A DNA stretch of 48,063 nt from Alteromonas aquimaris (GTDB lineage Bacteria > Pseudomonadota > Gammaproteobacteria > Enterobacterales > Alteromonadaceae), in assembly GCF_026183695.1 (NCBI RefSeq), contig NZ_JAPFRD010000010.1, forward strand, positions 1 through 48,063, in the 5' to 3' direction. Below the pieces are notes generated by a model. That model saw only the letters and a list, made by a program, of their open reading frames with translations, was not told where the DNA came from and searched no databases. Positions 28,079 through 37,024 of this stretch are shown one piece after another. A program made the position numbers and the translations under genes. The first letter of the stretch is position 1. The number at the start of each line of letters is the position of its first letter.

Positions 28079-28380
28079 GGATAAAGACGTTCCGCTGATG
28101 ATTTAGAAAAGTACTGCAAGAATGCGATAACTTGGCGGTAATGTAAAACCACTTTGTGTCACTTTTATGAATCTTCATACTTTTCGGTTAAAAAGTACGC
28201 CAAATTGCACGGGCTGTTCACGAAGCATGCTTATTCTGGTTACGCGTAATGGGTGGTCGCCTCTTCTTTTATCCATTTTCATCATTTTGCCCACACCGTA
28301 CACAGTCGATTCCGAGTGCAGGTCTGATCTAACTTTTCGCCGAAACCATACTGATTCAAAAGGTTCAACTGGAATTAAAT
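28079..28380. other. Divergent upstream region of antiporter and FMN enzyme
   Basis: Three hundred bases between two divergent genes. They should hold both promoters, but I can fix neither. No ORF, hairpin terminator or known RNA is visible. A TGGAA-like ribosome site precedes GTG 28381. Confidence 0.35.
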
Positions 28381-30027
28381 GTGCGATTACGAATTCTCAC
28401 TTTTCTGATTCTGCTCGTTGTAGTCAACATAGGCGCAGGCTATTTGTGGGCTCCAGCGTGGATACTGCTCTTTTTAACCGGCTTTCTGTTATTAACTGCG
28501 GTGTTTGACAGTATTCAAAAAGAACATACCGTATTACGCAACTTTCCTCTTATTGGTCGCGTCAGATGGACTATCGAAGGTCTACGCCCTTATATTCAAC
28601 AATACTTGATTGAAGACAATACTTCAGGCAAACCGATCAGCAGAATGATGCGATCAATAGTTTATCAGCGTGCTAAAGAAGACCGCGAAACTGTTCCGTT
28701 CGGTACCCAGATGGATACCTACCGTGATGGTTACGAGTGGATTGGTCACTCGCTCTCGGCTATGGGACTGGAGGAAATGGAAAAAGATCCGCGTGTGGTC
28801 ATTGGCGGACCTGACTGCAAACAACCTTATAGCGCCAGTATTTTAAACATTTCGGCGATGAGTTTTGGCAGTTTGAGTAAAAATGCCATATTAGCGTTAA
28901 ATCGCGGCGCTAAAAAAGGAAACTTTTATCACAATACCGGAGAAGGTGGAATTTCGCCCTACCACTTAAGTGGAGAAGGCGATTTAGTTTGGCAAATTGG
29001 CACCGGCTATTTTGGTTGCCGGGCGGAAAATGGCACCTTCAGTGCCGAAAAGTTTAAAGAAAAAGCCACGCTTCCCAACGTGAAAATGATTGAAATCAAA
29101 TTATCCCAGGGCGCAAAGCCTGGGCATGGGGGCATTTTACCTGCCAATAAAAATACACCTGAGATAGCCAGAATCAGAGGCGTCGAACCTTACACGCAGG
29201 TTGACTCACCTGCGCGCCATTCTGCTTTTACGACCCCTTTGGAGCTGCTGCATTTTATACAACAACTCCGTGAGTTGTCGGAAGGAAAGCCTGTTGGAAT
29301 CAAATTAGCTCTAGGTCGTAAAAGTGAGTTTATCGCCATATGCAAAGCAATGCATCAGTCCGGTATAAAACCCGATTTTATTACCATTGATGGCGGCGAG
29401 GGAGGGACAGGCGCAGCCCCGCTGGAGTATACCAATTCTATTGGTTTTCCGTTGCGCGAAGCCCTTGCGTTCGTGGAAGATTGTCTGGTTGGTTTTGATT
29501 TGCGCAACGATATCAAGATCATCGCCTCTGGAAAAATTATTACCGCTTTTCATATCGTAAAAAACTTAAGTCTTGGGGCGGATATATGTAACAGTGCTCG
29601 AGGGATGATGCTGGCCTTAGGGTGTATCCATTCTTTGTCATGTAATACTAATCAATGCCCCTCTGGGGTCGCAACGCAAGATCCTTTACTGGCCCAAGGT
29701 TTGAATGTGGAGGATAAGTACGAACGTGTTTACCAGTTTCATAGACGAACCATGCACGCTCTGATGGATATCTTATCTTCCACCGGCCATCCGTCGGTGG
29801 AACAGCTTAATCGTACCCACATTTTCAGGCGTGTCGACCAAGCGAATGTCAAACGTTACGATGAACTTTTTCCCTTGATTCACAAGGGGAGTTTGTTAAG
29901 CGACAATGTTCCAAAATCGTATGCTATACATGTGAAAGAAGCCAGTGCCGAATCATTTATGCCCGTTAGCCATTTGGCCGAAGTAGAGGAAGAAACGAAA
30001 GCGGTGACGAAACATGGCGAGCACTAA
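28381..30027 (+). CDS. FMN-binding glutamate synthase family protein
   Basis: A 548-aa protein with two N-terminal membrane helices (about 5-40) and a glutamate-synthase central/FMN barrel domain. Visible motifs are ISAMSFGSLSKNAILALNRGAKKGNFYHNTGEGGISPYH, KLSQGAKPGHGGILP, IDGGEGGTGAAPLEYTNSIG, and the 3Fe-4S cluster cysteines in LGCIHSLSCNTNQCPSGVATQ. It lacks the glutaminase (GATase II) domain of GltB, so the ammonia donor and the real substrate are unclear. It is a stand-alone, membrane-tethered relative common in proteobacteria. The GTG start is preceded by TGGAA. It converges with the amidohydrolase that ends 10 bases downstream. Confidence 0.88.
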   Translation: MRLRILTFLILLVVVNIGAGYLWAPAWILLFLTGFLLLTAVFDSIQKEHTVLRNFPLIGRVRWTIEGLRPYIQQYLIEDNTSGKPISRMMRSIVYQRAKEDRETVPFGTQMDTYRDGYEWIGHSLSAMGLEEMEKDPRVVIGGPDCKQPYSASILNISAMSFGSLSKNAILALNRGAKKGNFYHNTGEGGISPYHLSGEGDLVWQIGTGYFGCRAENGTFSAEKFKEKATLPNVKMIEIKLSQGAKPGHGGILPANKNTPEIARIRGVEPYTQVDSPARHSAFTTPLELLHFIQQLRELSEGKPVGIKLALGRKSEFIAICKAMHQSGIKPDFITIDGGEGGTGAAPLEYTNSIGFPLREALAFVEDCLVGFDLRNDIKIIASGKIITAFHIVKNLSLGADICNSARGMMLALGCIHSLSCNTNQCPSGVATQDPLLAQGLNVEDKYERVYQFHRRTMHALMDILSSTGHPSVEQLNRTHIFRRVDQANVKRYDELFPLIHKGSLLSDNVPKSYAIHVKEASAESFMPVSHLAEVEEETKAVTKHGEH

Positions 30028-30037
30028 CATGGTCAGC

Positions 30038-31276
30038 CTAGCTAGCAAGAGTAAGCAAAGAGCGCAACAGCAGGTTGGCTCCTTTTTCAATATCCTGCCA
30101 GTGGGTCCATTCGTCAGGCGCATGGCTGACACCGCCGATTGAAGGCACAAATATCATGCCTGCGTCTGTGACTTTTGCCATGTGTTGGGCGTCATGACCA
30201 GCACCGCTTGGCATCACCTCAAAAGGCAGATCAAGATGCTGCGCTTCGGTTTGAATAAGGTTAATAATGTTGTTGGACATAGGTTGAGGATCCAGCCAAC
30301 TCATTTGTTCAAATTCAAACATCAGTTTATGTTTTCGGGCAATTGCAGAGAGTACTTTTCGGCAACTGTCCGCTAAAGCGTGCATGATATCAGCATCCAC
30401 ATCACGGCCTACCAAAGTGAACTCCACTTCCCCTGGTACGGTATGCGCGTGACCGGGTTTTAAATCAACTTTACCTACTGTCAGGCGGCTTTTGTCAGAG
30501 CCTTCTTCATCGATAATGCGGGGGATCTCGTTAGCAAAATTTGCCAGGCCCATAAAAGCATCACTGCGCATATTCATCGGTGCAGTCCCTGCGTGGTTTG
30601 ACTTGCCGATTAAACGTACGATCCATTTGAAGACGCCCGAAATCGAAGTCACCACACCGATAGGCTTTTTCAGCGTATCTAAAACAGGGCCTTGTTCGAT
30701 ATGCAGTTCGATAAAGCTTTTGAAATAGTCGGGATCGACACGCGCATCCAACACACTAAGCGGATCTATGCCACTATTTTTTAATGCATCTTCTAACATC
30801 ACACCATTTACATCATGGGCTTTAAGTATCCACTCTGGTGTAAGCTCGCCAATCAGTGCCTGTACTCCCATCATACCGCCAAAGCGTCCCTCTTCTTCAG
30901 CAAATGCAAACACTTCCAGCGGTGTCTTCAGGTTCAATTTATTTTCTTTTATCACCCGCAATACTTCTAATCCCGCTAGCACGCCTAAGGCGCCGTCGAA
31001 CATACCACCTGAAATAACTGTATCAATATGTGAACCTGTGGCCACCACCTGTTGAACAGATTCATCTGAAATGCGGCCACGTACGTTCCCTGCATGGTCA
31101 ATTCGCGCGCAAAACCCTTCGATCTCAAATCTATTTATCAGCCATTCTTTGGCGTCGTTATCGGCTTGCGTAAAGCCGAGTCGAGTCACACCTTTGGTTT
31201 GAGGGTCGTAACCAATTTCAAATAGTGATAGCAGGTCTTTACGTAGTCTTTCAAGATTAATGGCAGGTAATGACAT
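30038..31276 (-). CDS. M20 family Zn-dependent N-carbamoyl/ureido amidohydrolase
   Basis: A 412-aa enzyme of the allantoate amidohydrolase/N-carbamoyl-L-amino acid hydrolase family. Metal and catalytic motifs run in order: ATGSHIDTVISGGMFDGALGVLAGLE (His and bridging Asp), AFAEEEGRFGG (catalytic Glu-Glu), FIELHIEQGPVLD (His ligand), then PSGAGHDAQHMA and GVSHAPDEWT. The insert (about 210-320) is the dimerisation lid with NHAGTAPMNMRSDA. It cleaves carbamoyl or ureido groups from amino acids or ureides; sequence alone does not choose between substrates. It is divergent from the symporter-carbamoyltransferase operon, which points to a shared ureido compound. Confidence 0.88.
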   Translation of the reverse strand: MSLPAINLERLRKDLLSLFEIGYDPQTKGVTRLGFTQADNDAKEWLINRFEIEGFCARIDHAGNVRGRISDESVQQVVATGSHIDTVISGGMFDGALGVLAGLEVLRVIKENKLNLKTPLEVFAFAEEEGRFGGMMGVQALIGELTPEWILKAHDVNGVMLEDALKNSGIDPLSVLDARVDPDYFKSFIELHIEQGPVLDTLKKPIGVVTSISGVFKWIVRLIGKSNHAGTAPMNMRSDAFMGLANFANEIPRIIDEEGSDKSRLTVGKVDLKPGHAHTVPGEVEFTLVGRDVDADIMHALADSCRKVLSAIARKHKLMFEFEQMSWLDPQPMSNNIINLIQTEAQHLDLPFEVMPSGAGHDAQHMAKVTDAGMIFVPSIGGVSHAPDEWTHWQDIEKGANLLLRSLLTLAS

Positions 31277-31419
31277 ATTGATCCTATTAGGGAATATGAA
31301 GTAACAAAAATACTCGTCACGAAAACTTAACGTTCAACGAATACCTTTGAAGGTAGATTGACTTTGATTCCAGTGCAAATAATTAGTAGGCTAATTTAAA
31401 GTGTTGGAAAGGGATACGA

Positions 31420-31848
31420 ATGCAGTCAGACAATCTGTACCTTACTCACAACGTTTTTATCCTTCTGGTAGGGATGTTTGTGTCTGCACCGGCATTAGAC
31501 GCTGCCGAGCAGCCCCCTGTCTATGCATCAAACGATGGCGTGAAGACAATTTCATGGCAGCCTGACTACGAGACATTTAATCAACTCCTAATCCTTAATA
31601 CCAATGGTAGTGTGCAGGCTTCCTATCCTGTTATATCAGGCCAAGGGTGGGTGGTCAGTGGATTATCTGATGGCCGCTACACACTGCAGCTTACCAAGCA
31701 AAACCAAGAACGTGTGATCGGTACGCTGGAGGTTGAACATTATTCTTTGAAAAGTGCCGTGACATTGTTCGGAATGGGGGCCTTGATGTTCGCCTATTTA
31801 CTTTACACTTTATTCACACCCCGGAGCACTTTACCAAAGCATGACTGA
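31420..31848 (+). CDS. Exported protein with C-terminal membrane anchor, symporter-linked
   Basis: A 142-aa protein with an N-terminal signal-like helix (about 10-28, cut after DAA), a small beta-rich domain of about 75 residues (WQPDYETFNQLLILNTNG through GRYTLQLTKQ) and a C-terminal transmembrane segment (about 112-132). It overlaps the symporter gene by eight bases. The periplasmic domain, tied to the membrane next to the transporter, may present solute or regulate uptake. No family is recognised. GGAAAGGG precedes the ATG. Confidence 0.7.
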   Translation: MQSDNLYLTHNVFILLVGMFVSAPALDAAEQPPVYASNDGVKTISWQPDYETFNQLLILNTNGSVQASYPVISGQGWVVSGLSDGRYTLQLTKQNQERVIGTLEVEHYSLKSAVTLFGMGALMFAYLLYTLFTPRSTLPKHD

Positions 31849-33253
31849 CTTTACTTTGGCATCGTCTGACGCATTGGTGATCTTAATCGTATTTGGGGTC
31901 GCCTGGATTTTATGGGGCTGGTACCTGGGTAGAAATAATCGCACCCTCGATGATTATGCACTAGCAGGGAGAAACGTGGGGTTTGCGCTGGCAACAGCCA
32001 CCGCCATGGCCACCTGGATCACCAGTAATACTACCCTTGTTGCGCCACAGTTAACCTACCAGTTCGGGGTGTGGGGAATGCTTGGCTATAGCATGGCAGC
32101 GCTGGGCTTAATTTTGTTTGCACCACTAGCAGCAAAAATAAAACAGCTGCTTCCAAATGGATTTACCAGTGGCGATTTTATTTATCAGCGCTACGGAAAA
32201 GCTGCGTGGATGGCATTCATAGTCATATCACTTTGTTACGCTCTGGGCTGGCTGGTTAGCTTAGGCATGGCAGGGGGGTTATTGCTGTCATCCTTAAGTG
32301 AATTGGGTTACGTGACGGGCATGAGTGCAATCTTAGTAATCTGCGTGATTTATACGTTGCTGGGGGGGCTGAAGGCGGTTATTGCGACAGATTTCGTGCA
32401 GTCAATTGTGATCATAAGCGGAGTAGTTTTCATTGCGTGGGTGTGTATCGACGAAGTAGGCTTCAGTACTATCCACACGAATTTAAGCGCCAGCCAGCCC
32501 GAACTTCTCAATTTACTGTTTCCCGCTGCCATCATGTTTTTTTTCAATAATGTTTTTTTTGGTATCGGCGAAATTTTCCATTCGAATGTTTGGTGGTCAC
32601 GCGCTTTTGCCTTTGCTCCCTCGGTAGGAAAACGATCTTATTTGACTGCCGGTTTACTCTGGCTGCCCATTCCCATTGTAACCGGATTTATCGCCTTGGC
32701 TGCGGGCAGTTTACAATTATCTCCACCCAGTGCCGACATGGTGGGGCCCATGGTTGCTGCCGCGCTGTTGGGGAAAATAGGGGCCGTGTTCATTTTTATC
32801 GTGGTATTTTCCGCCTTGGCGTCAAGTATGGACTCGTTATTGGCGGCAACATCTGACTTACTCACCCAGGACATTGTTAAACGGGTTTTAATACCAGACG
32901 CCTCGCCAAATAGACTATTAAAGGTGAACCGGCTGGTCATTGTCGGGTTGGGGCTTTTAACCTGGTGTGTGGCAGCATTGAAACTTGCAACGTTAGGGGC
33001 TTTATTAAATTTCACTGGGGCCTTCGTGGCGTCCACTATCTGGCCTATAGTTTATGGTATTTATCAGCCAAAATTAACCGGAGGCTTTGCGGCAGGGGCA
33101 ATGATAGCAGGAACTGTAGCAGGCTTGATTGGCTATTTTATGATTGGGTTTTACGTAGCGGCAATTATCTCGTGTGCATTGTCGCTACTAATATGCCAGA
33201 TAGGTATACGGCATAGCCAGACGTTCTTCACGTGGCATAGTCTGAAGGAGTAA
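31841..33253 (+). CDS. Sodium:solute symporter, Dur3-like
   Basis: A 470-aa SSS-family transporter with about 13 helices. The N-terminal helix is followed by DDYALAGRNVGFALATATAMATWITSNTTLVAPQ. The stretch AAKIKQLLPNGFTSGDFIYQRYGK resembles the region of Dur3-type urea symporters that reads P-x-A-H-T-F-x-E-x-I. A Na2-site Ser-Ser pattern (FSALASSMDSLLAATSDLLTQD) is seen near residues 320-345. Substrate may be urea, a ureide or a related polar solute. The nearby ureido amidohydrolase supports that, but it is inference. It overlaps the upstream anchor protein and is three bases from the 40-aa peptide gene. Confidence 0.86.
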   Translation: MTDFTLASSDALVILIVFGVAWILWGWYLGRNNRTLDDYALAGRNVGFALATATAMATWITSNTTLVAPQLTYQFGVWGMLGYSMAALGLILFAPLAAKIKQLLPNGFTSGDFIYQRYGKAAWMAFIVISLCYALGWLVSLGMAGGLLLSSLSELGYVTGMSAILVICVIYTLLGGLKAVIATDFVQSIVIISGVVFIAWVCIDEVGFSTIHTNLSASQPELLNLLFPAAIMFFFNNVFFGIGEIFHSNVWWSRAFAFAPSVGKRSYLTAGLLWLPIPIVTGFIALAAGSLQLSPPSADMVGPMVAAALLGKIGAVFIFIVVFSALASSMDSLLAATSDLLTQDIVKRVLIPDASPNRLLKVNRLVIVGLGLLTWCVAALKLATLGALLNFTGAFVASTIWPIVYGIYQPKLTGGFAAGAMIAGTVAGLIGYFMIGFYVAAIISCALSLLICQIGIRHSQTFFTWHSLKE

Positions 33254-33256
33254 TGC

Positions 33257-33379
33257 ATGTATTTATCAGAAATTATGCTTACTGTTTTAGTTTATGCTTG
33301 TTTGATCACTAGTTGTATAAGTCCGTTACTGCTTTTGTACTGGCTTATCAAGGATATAAAGGGTAAATCGATATGGTAA
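33257..33379 (+). CDS. 40-aa single-pass membrane peptide, putative symporter accessory
   Basis: A 40-residue ORF starting at ATG 33257, with a strong AGGAG (33246-33250) six bases upstream. It encodes one membrane helix (about residues 7-30) and a basic tail (KDIKGKSIW). It starts three bases after the symporter stop and overlaps the carbamoyltransferase start by seven bases, so it is embedded in the operon. Small single-helix subunits accompany several SSS transporters, and this could be one. The function is inferred only from position. Confidence 0.65.
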   Translation: MYLSEIMLTVLVYACLITSCISPLLLLYWLIKDIKGKSIW

Positions 33380-34446
33380 AAGCCGACTTAGAAGCGGTGG
33401 TTAAGTTTAACCGGGAGCGTCCAGATGTGTACGGTAACGCGCATCCGAAAAACTTGCTGCGGGCAATCCAGGAAGACGGCGATCATTTAAGTAGACTAAG
33501 CAGCAGGCATATTTATTCCATCGATCAGTTTGAGCCTGAATCTTTGTTCCAGCTGTTTCGTCTGGCGGCAAAGTATGAGGCGAATCCCGATCGATTCGGC
33601 ACCTCGTTGCAAGGCAAAATACTTATATCTGCATTTTATGAACCAAGTACGCGTACTCGATTATCATTTGAAAGCGCCTGGCATCGACTCGGTGGCGATA
33701 TTATGTCGATTACTGACCGTTCTACTACCGGTATTGCTAAAGGGGAAAGTCTTGCTGATGTAGGCGAAATGTTTAACAACTATGGCGACTGCGTAGTTTT
33801 GCGAGATACAAATGCAAATTCGGTGCGCGAGATGATGAGTGCGCTTCGCATCCCCATTATTAATGCGGGCAATGGCACCGACGAGCATCCTACCCAGGCA
33901 ATGGCAGACCTCTATACCATTTTTAAATGGAAGCCGTCATTGATCACCTCGATGGGGGAGGAAAAGATCAATCTGTGTGTGGTGGGATTACCTTCTAAAA
34001 TGCGTACAGTACGCAGTTTACTTAAATTAGTGGCGCTATTCCCCCAGTGCTTTAATCAGGTCACTATTGTCAATGATCAGACACGCGAAGACATGTTTGA
34101 TGAGGGGCAGGCCACTCAGTTAACTGAGGCAGGAATAAACTTGCACACCTGTGATTGTCTTGACGATGTGTTACCTGAGGCTGATGTGGTGTATATAAAC
34201 GCGATCGCGTGGGAAGGTAACTCGTTTAATCAATACGGGAAGCAATTTCACATTACCAGTGCATCCCCCCTTAAGAAAAATGCGATTATTTTACACCCAC
34301 TGGCACGTGGAGCGGAACTTTGCAGTAGCTTGGATAACACCGACCACAACTGGTATTTTGCGCAGGCCAGAGGAGCCGTATTTTTACGTCAAGCATTATT
34401 AACCTGCCTTGTTCAACGCGCTGAACGCGTGCTGGATATCGTTTAG
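33373..34446 (+). CDS. Aspartate carbamoyltransferase-like enzyme of unknown acceptor
   Basis: A 357-aa aspartate/ornithine carbamoyltransferase homologue. The carbamoyl-phosphate site is complete: YEPSTRTRLSFESA (STRTR), GIAKGESLAD (the lid Lys), VLRDT, and HPTQAMADLYTI. The segment SKMRTVRSLL keeps the Arg corresponding to E. coli PyrB Arg167. However, the aspartate-binding loop RVQKER (Arg229, Gln231 in PyrB) is replaced by AIAWEG, and HPLPR by HPLAR. It also has an N-terminal extension of about 40 residues. It is therefore probably not the housekeeping PyrB. It uses AAAGGG as ribosome site and overlaps the 40-aa peptide gene by seven bases. An AsnB-type gene follows. Confidence 0.85.
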   Translation: MVKADLEAVVKFNRERPDVYGNAHPKNLLRAIQEDGDHLSRLSSRHIYSIDQFEPESLFQLFRLAAKYEANPDRFGTSLQGKILISAFYEPSTRTRLSFESAWHRLGGDIMSITDRSTTGIAKGESLADVGEMFNNYGDCVVLRDTNANSVREMMSALRIPIINAGNGTDEHPTQAMADLYTIFKWKPSLITSMGEEKINLCVVGLPSKMRTVRSLLKLVALFPQCFNQVTIVNDQTREDMFDEGQATQLTEAGINLHTCDCLDDVLPEADVVYINAIAWEGNSFNQYGKQFHITSASPLKKNAIILHPLARGAELCSSLDNTDHNWYFAQARGAVFLRQALLTCLVQRAERVLDIV

Positions 34447-34483
34447 TTTATTTTTACTTTTCACGAAGGAGAATCAAGCAACT

Positions 34484-36493
34484 ATGTGTGGCATTGCTGG
34501 AATTTTTACTGCATCCAAAGAGCAGGTTATAGACTCACAAACGCTGGTGAATATGGCGGCAATAATGCATCATCGCGGCCCTGATAGCTATGGCTATTGC
34601 AACCCCGCCGATATGGGCATAGGGATGAGTCATGCGCGTCTCTCCATAATCGACCTCGATGAAAACCGCGGCAGGCAACCATTTTGGTTACACGGTGGGC
34701 AAACGATGTGTGTTCACAATGGCGAATTTTATGATTACCAGCGATTGCGCACCGATTTGCTTGCCCGAGGAAAACCCTTCACCAGCAAAAGTGACTCTGA
34801 AGTATTGCCCGCGTTATACGAATGTTTTGGTATGGATGAAACACTGGCCAAACTACGCGGCGAGTTTGCATTTGCCTTATATGATGAGCATGAAGATTGT
34901 TTATATTTGGTGAGAGATCGTTTTGGGATCAAGCCTCTTTATTGGACACAAACGGAAGATTCGCTTGTATTTGGCTCCGAAGTGAAAGTGATATTGGCTC
35001 ACCCGGATGTTCAAGCTGAACTCGATTCAGAAGGGCTTTTTCATCAGTTAATTCAGGTTATGGTGCCTGGCACTACCGCATTCAAAGGCATCCAGCAGGT
35101 AGAGCCCGGGCATATGTTAAAAGTGACACGAAGCAAAGGTAAGCTGCAAATTGAGACGAGCAAATATTGGGACGTGGAGTTTCCCGCTATAGGCGAACGA
35201 GAAGCGCATCCAGATGAATATTATATTGAAGGCGTACGTAGAGAATTGCTCGATGCAGTGCAGTTGCGGTTAAACGCAGATGTGCCTGTAGGCTGTTATC
35301 TTTCCGGAGGAATTGACTCGTGTGCCATCCTGGGGCTGGCCTCAGGCTACGCTCAGTATCCTCTCAAAGCCTTCACTATAAGCTTTGATAATGTCGATTA
35401 TGACGAAGCAGAAATAGCCACCGAAATGGCCGAGTCAGTGGAAGCTGATCAGGAAATTCTTAAGCTCAACGCTGAATTGCTCTACAACAACTTTGCCCGA
35501 ACGATATGGCACACCGAACGTACCATCTATAACACGTTAGCCGTGGCTAAATTGATGATGAGTCAACAGGTTCGCCACGTGAATTATAAAGTAGTACTAA
35601 CCGGAGAAGGGTCTGATGAATTATTCGCCGGCTACCCCGCATTTCGCAAAGACATGTTTTTACATGGAATGGAAGGACTGGATGCTGACCAGGCGAAAGA
35701 ATGGCGCAAATCGTTAGAAACCTCTAATGAATTATTTAAAGGGGCGATGCTACCCAAAGACGAATACACGTCTGAGTATTTGGACAAGGTTATCGGTTTT
35801 ACCCCCAGCTGCCTGCAGCCCTGGCTGGGCTGTTCTGAGCATGCAAGGAAACTTATTCATCCAGCACATCGGGAGAATATTCAAAATTATGAGCCAGGCG
35901 CCGCCATTGCAAAAAAATTAGATCCGTCTCTGTTAGCTAATAGGCATCCATTGGATAAAGCCCAATATGTTTGGATCAAGACCATGTTGGAAGGTCAAAT
36001 TTTGACGTGGGGTGGGGATCGGGTAGATATGGCCAATTCGATGGAAGCGCGGCCGCCTTTTCTTGATCACAAGCTGGCAGAATTTGCGGTAACCATTCCC
36101 CCACAGATGCGTATTAAAGGCAGTAAAGAGAAATACGTGCTACGTGAAGCAATGAAAGGGGTACTCCCCCAAACCTTATACGAACGCGAAAAATTTGCTT
36201 TCATGGCCCCACCGGCCCACACAGATATAGCAAAATGGAAGAAACTAAAGAGCCTGCTGGAAGAATATGCAAACCGGGAGAAAGTGGAGGCAGCGGGTTT
36301 GTTAGATGCTGATTATCTGGAATCGTTGATTGCCAAACAGGAATCAGATGACACGCCTGTTTCAGATAAAGTGCAGATTGATGCCATTCTCAATCATGCG
36401 TTGGGCGTAATGTTGTTGCATCATTATTTCGTAGCCAGAGACGTTCCCAAATATGCCTACGATCAAGCACAATCTTTGGGATGGGTAGTTTAA
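34484..36493 (+). CDS. AsnB-type glutamine-dependent asparagine synthetase family enzyme
   Basis: A 669-aa class II amidotransferase. The start is fixed at ATG 34484 because the nucleophile must be Cys2 (MCGIAGIF). The N-terminal glutaminase half has HHRGPDSYG, SHARLSIID and VHNGEFYD. The C-terminal synthetase half has the ATP PP-loop SGGIDS (near residue 280), GEGSDELFAGYPAFRKD and EARPPFLDHKLAEFA. AAGGAG sits 12 bases upstream. It is longer than housekeeping AsnB (about 554 aa). In this operon, after a carbamoyltransferase with unknown acceptor, it may form an amide in a specialised product rather than free asparagine. Confidence 0.9.
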   Translation: MCGIAGIFTASKEQVIDSQTLVNMAAIMHHRGPDSYGYCNPADMGIGMSHARLSIIDLDENRGRQPFWLHGGQTMCVHNGEFYDYQRLRTDLLARGKPFTSKSDSEVLPALYECFGMDETLAKLRGEFAFALYDEHEDCLYLVRDRFGIKPLYWTQTEDSLVFGSEVKVILAHPDVQAELDSEGLFHQLIQVMVPGTTAFKGIQQVEPGHMLKVTRSKGKLQIETSKYWDVEFPAIGEREAHPDEYYIEGVRRELLDAVQLRLNADVPVGCYLSGGIDSCAILGLASGYAQYPLKAFTISFDNVDYDEAEIATEMAESVEADQEILKLNAELLYNNFARTIWHTERTIYNTLAVAKLMMSQQVRHVNYKVVLTGEGSDELFAGYPAFRKDMFLHGMEGLDADQAKEWRKSLETSNELFKGAMLPKDEYTSEYLDKVIGFTPSCLQPWLGCSEHARKLIHPAHRENIQNYEPGAAIAKKLDPSLLANRHPLDKAQYVWIKTMLEGQILTWGGDRVDMANSMEARPPFLDHKLAEFAVTIPPQMRIKGSKEKYVLREAMKGVLPQTLYEREKFAFMAPPAHTDIAKWKKLKSLLEEYANREKVEAAGLLDADYLESLIAKQESDDTPVSDKVQIDAILNHALGVMLLHHYFVARDVPKYAYDQAQSLGWVV

Positions 36494-36570
36494 AATGATT
36501 TTTGGGGCCGGGTATTCGGCCTCCGCTGGGTCAGTATTCCATCACGGAGAGTTGACCCGTTGTTATAGCA

Positions 36571-36631
36571 AAGATTAAAGTAAGAGACGCTCAATTCACT
36601 AAACAACACGAAAGCGGTTCACTTTAATCTT
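36571..36631 (+). repeat. Perfect 11-bp inverted repeat abutting dgkA start
   Basis: AAGATTAAAGT (36571-36581) and ACTTTAATCTT (36621-36631) are exact reverse complements separated by 39 bases. The right arm ends at the base before ATG 36632. It may be an operator or an mRNA fold covering the dgkA start, where no good Shine-Dalgarno is visible. Confidence 0.55.
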
Positions 36632-36988
36632 ATGACTTCAAAGCATACTGGTTTTCCACGATTATACTTTGCCACGATTTTTTCGTTAAAGGGTTTAAAA
36701 GCCGCATTTCAGAGCGAGTCTGCGTTTCGCCAGGAGCTGGCCGCGATGGTTATTCTTATACCAATCGCCTGTTATGTCGATATCAGCTTAGTCGAACGAT
36801 TAATGTTGATCATGAGCTTGTTTATTGTACTGATTACAGAACTGCTTAACAGTGCAGTGGAAGCATTAGCGGACAGAGTCAGCAGCGAAATTCATGTGTT
36901 AATAGCGAAAGCGAAAGACATCGGCTCAGCGGCCGTATTTGTGAGCTTGATTTTGGCCGCTATTGTATGGGGCTCCATCTTGTTATAA
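36632..36988 (+). CDS. dgkA: Diacylglycerol kinase DgkA
   Basis: A 118-aa integral membrane kinase that phosphorylates diacylglycerol for phospholipid recycling. The first helix region FSLKGLKAAFQSESAFRQELA and the catalytic signature ELLNSAVEALADRVSSE with AKDIGSAAVFVSL match prokaryotic DgkA; three helices and the usual length are present. The catalytic Glu sits in the first half of the ELLNSAVEAL helix. No Shine-Dalgarno sequence precedes ATG 36632, and an inverted repeat abuts it. Confidence 0.94.
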   Translation: MTSKHTGFPRLYFATIFSLKGLKAAFQSESAFRQELAAMVILIPIACYVDISLVERLMLIMSLFIVLITELLNSAVEALADRVSSEIHVLIAKAKDIGSAAVFVSLILAAIVWGSILL

Positions 36989-37024
36989 GTGTGAGCTTGG
37001 CTATGTTGGCCCCAGCGCTGTGGG

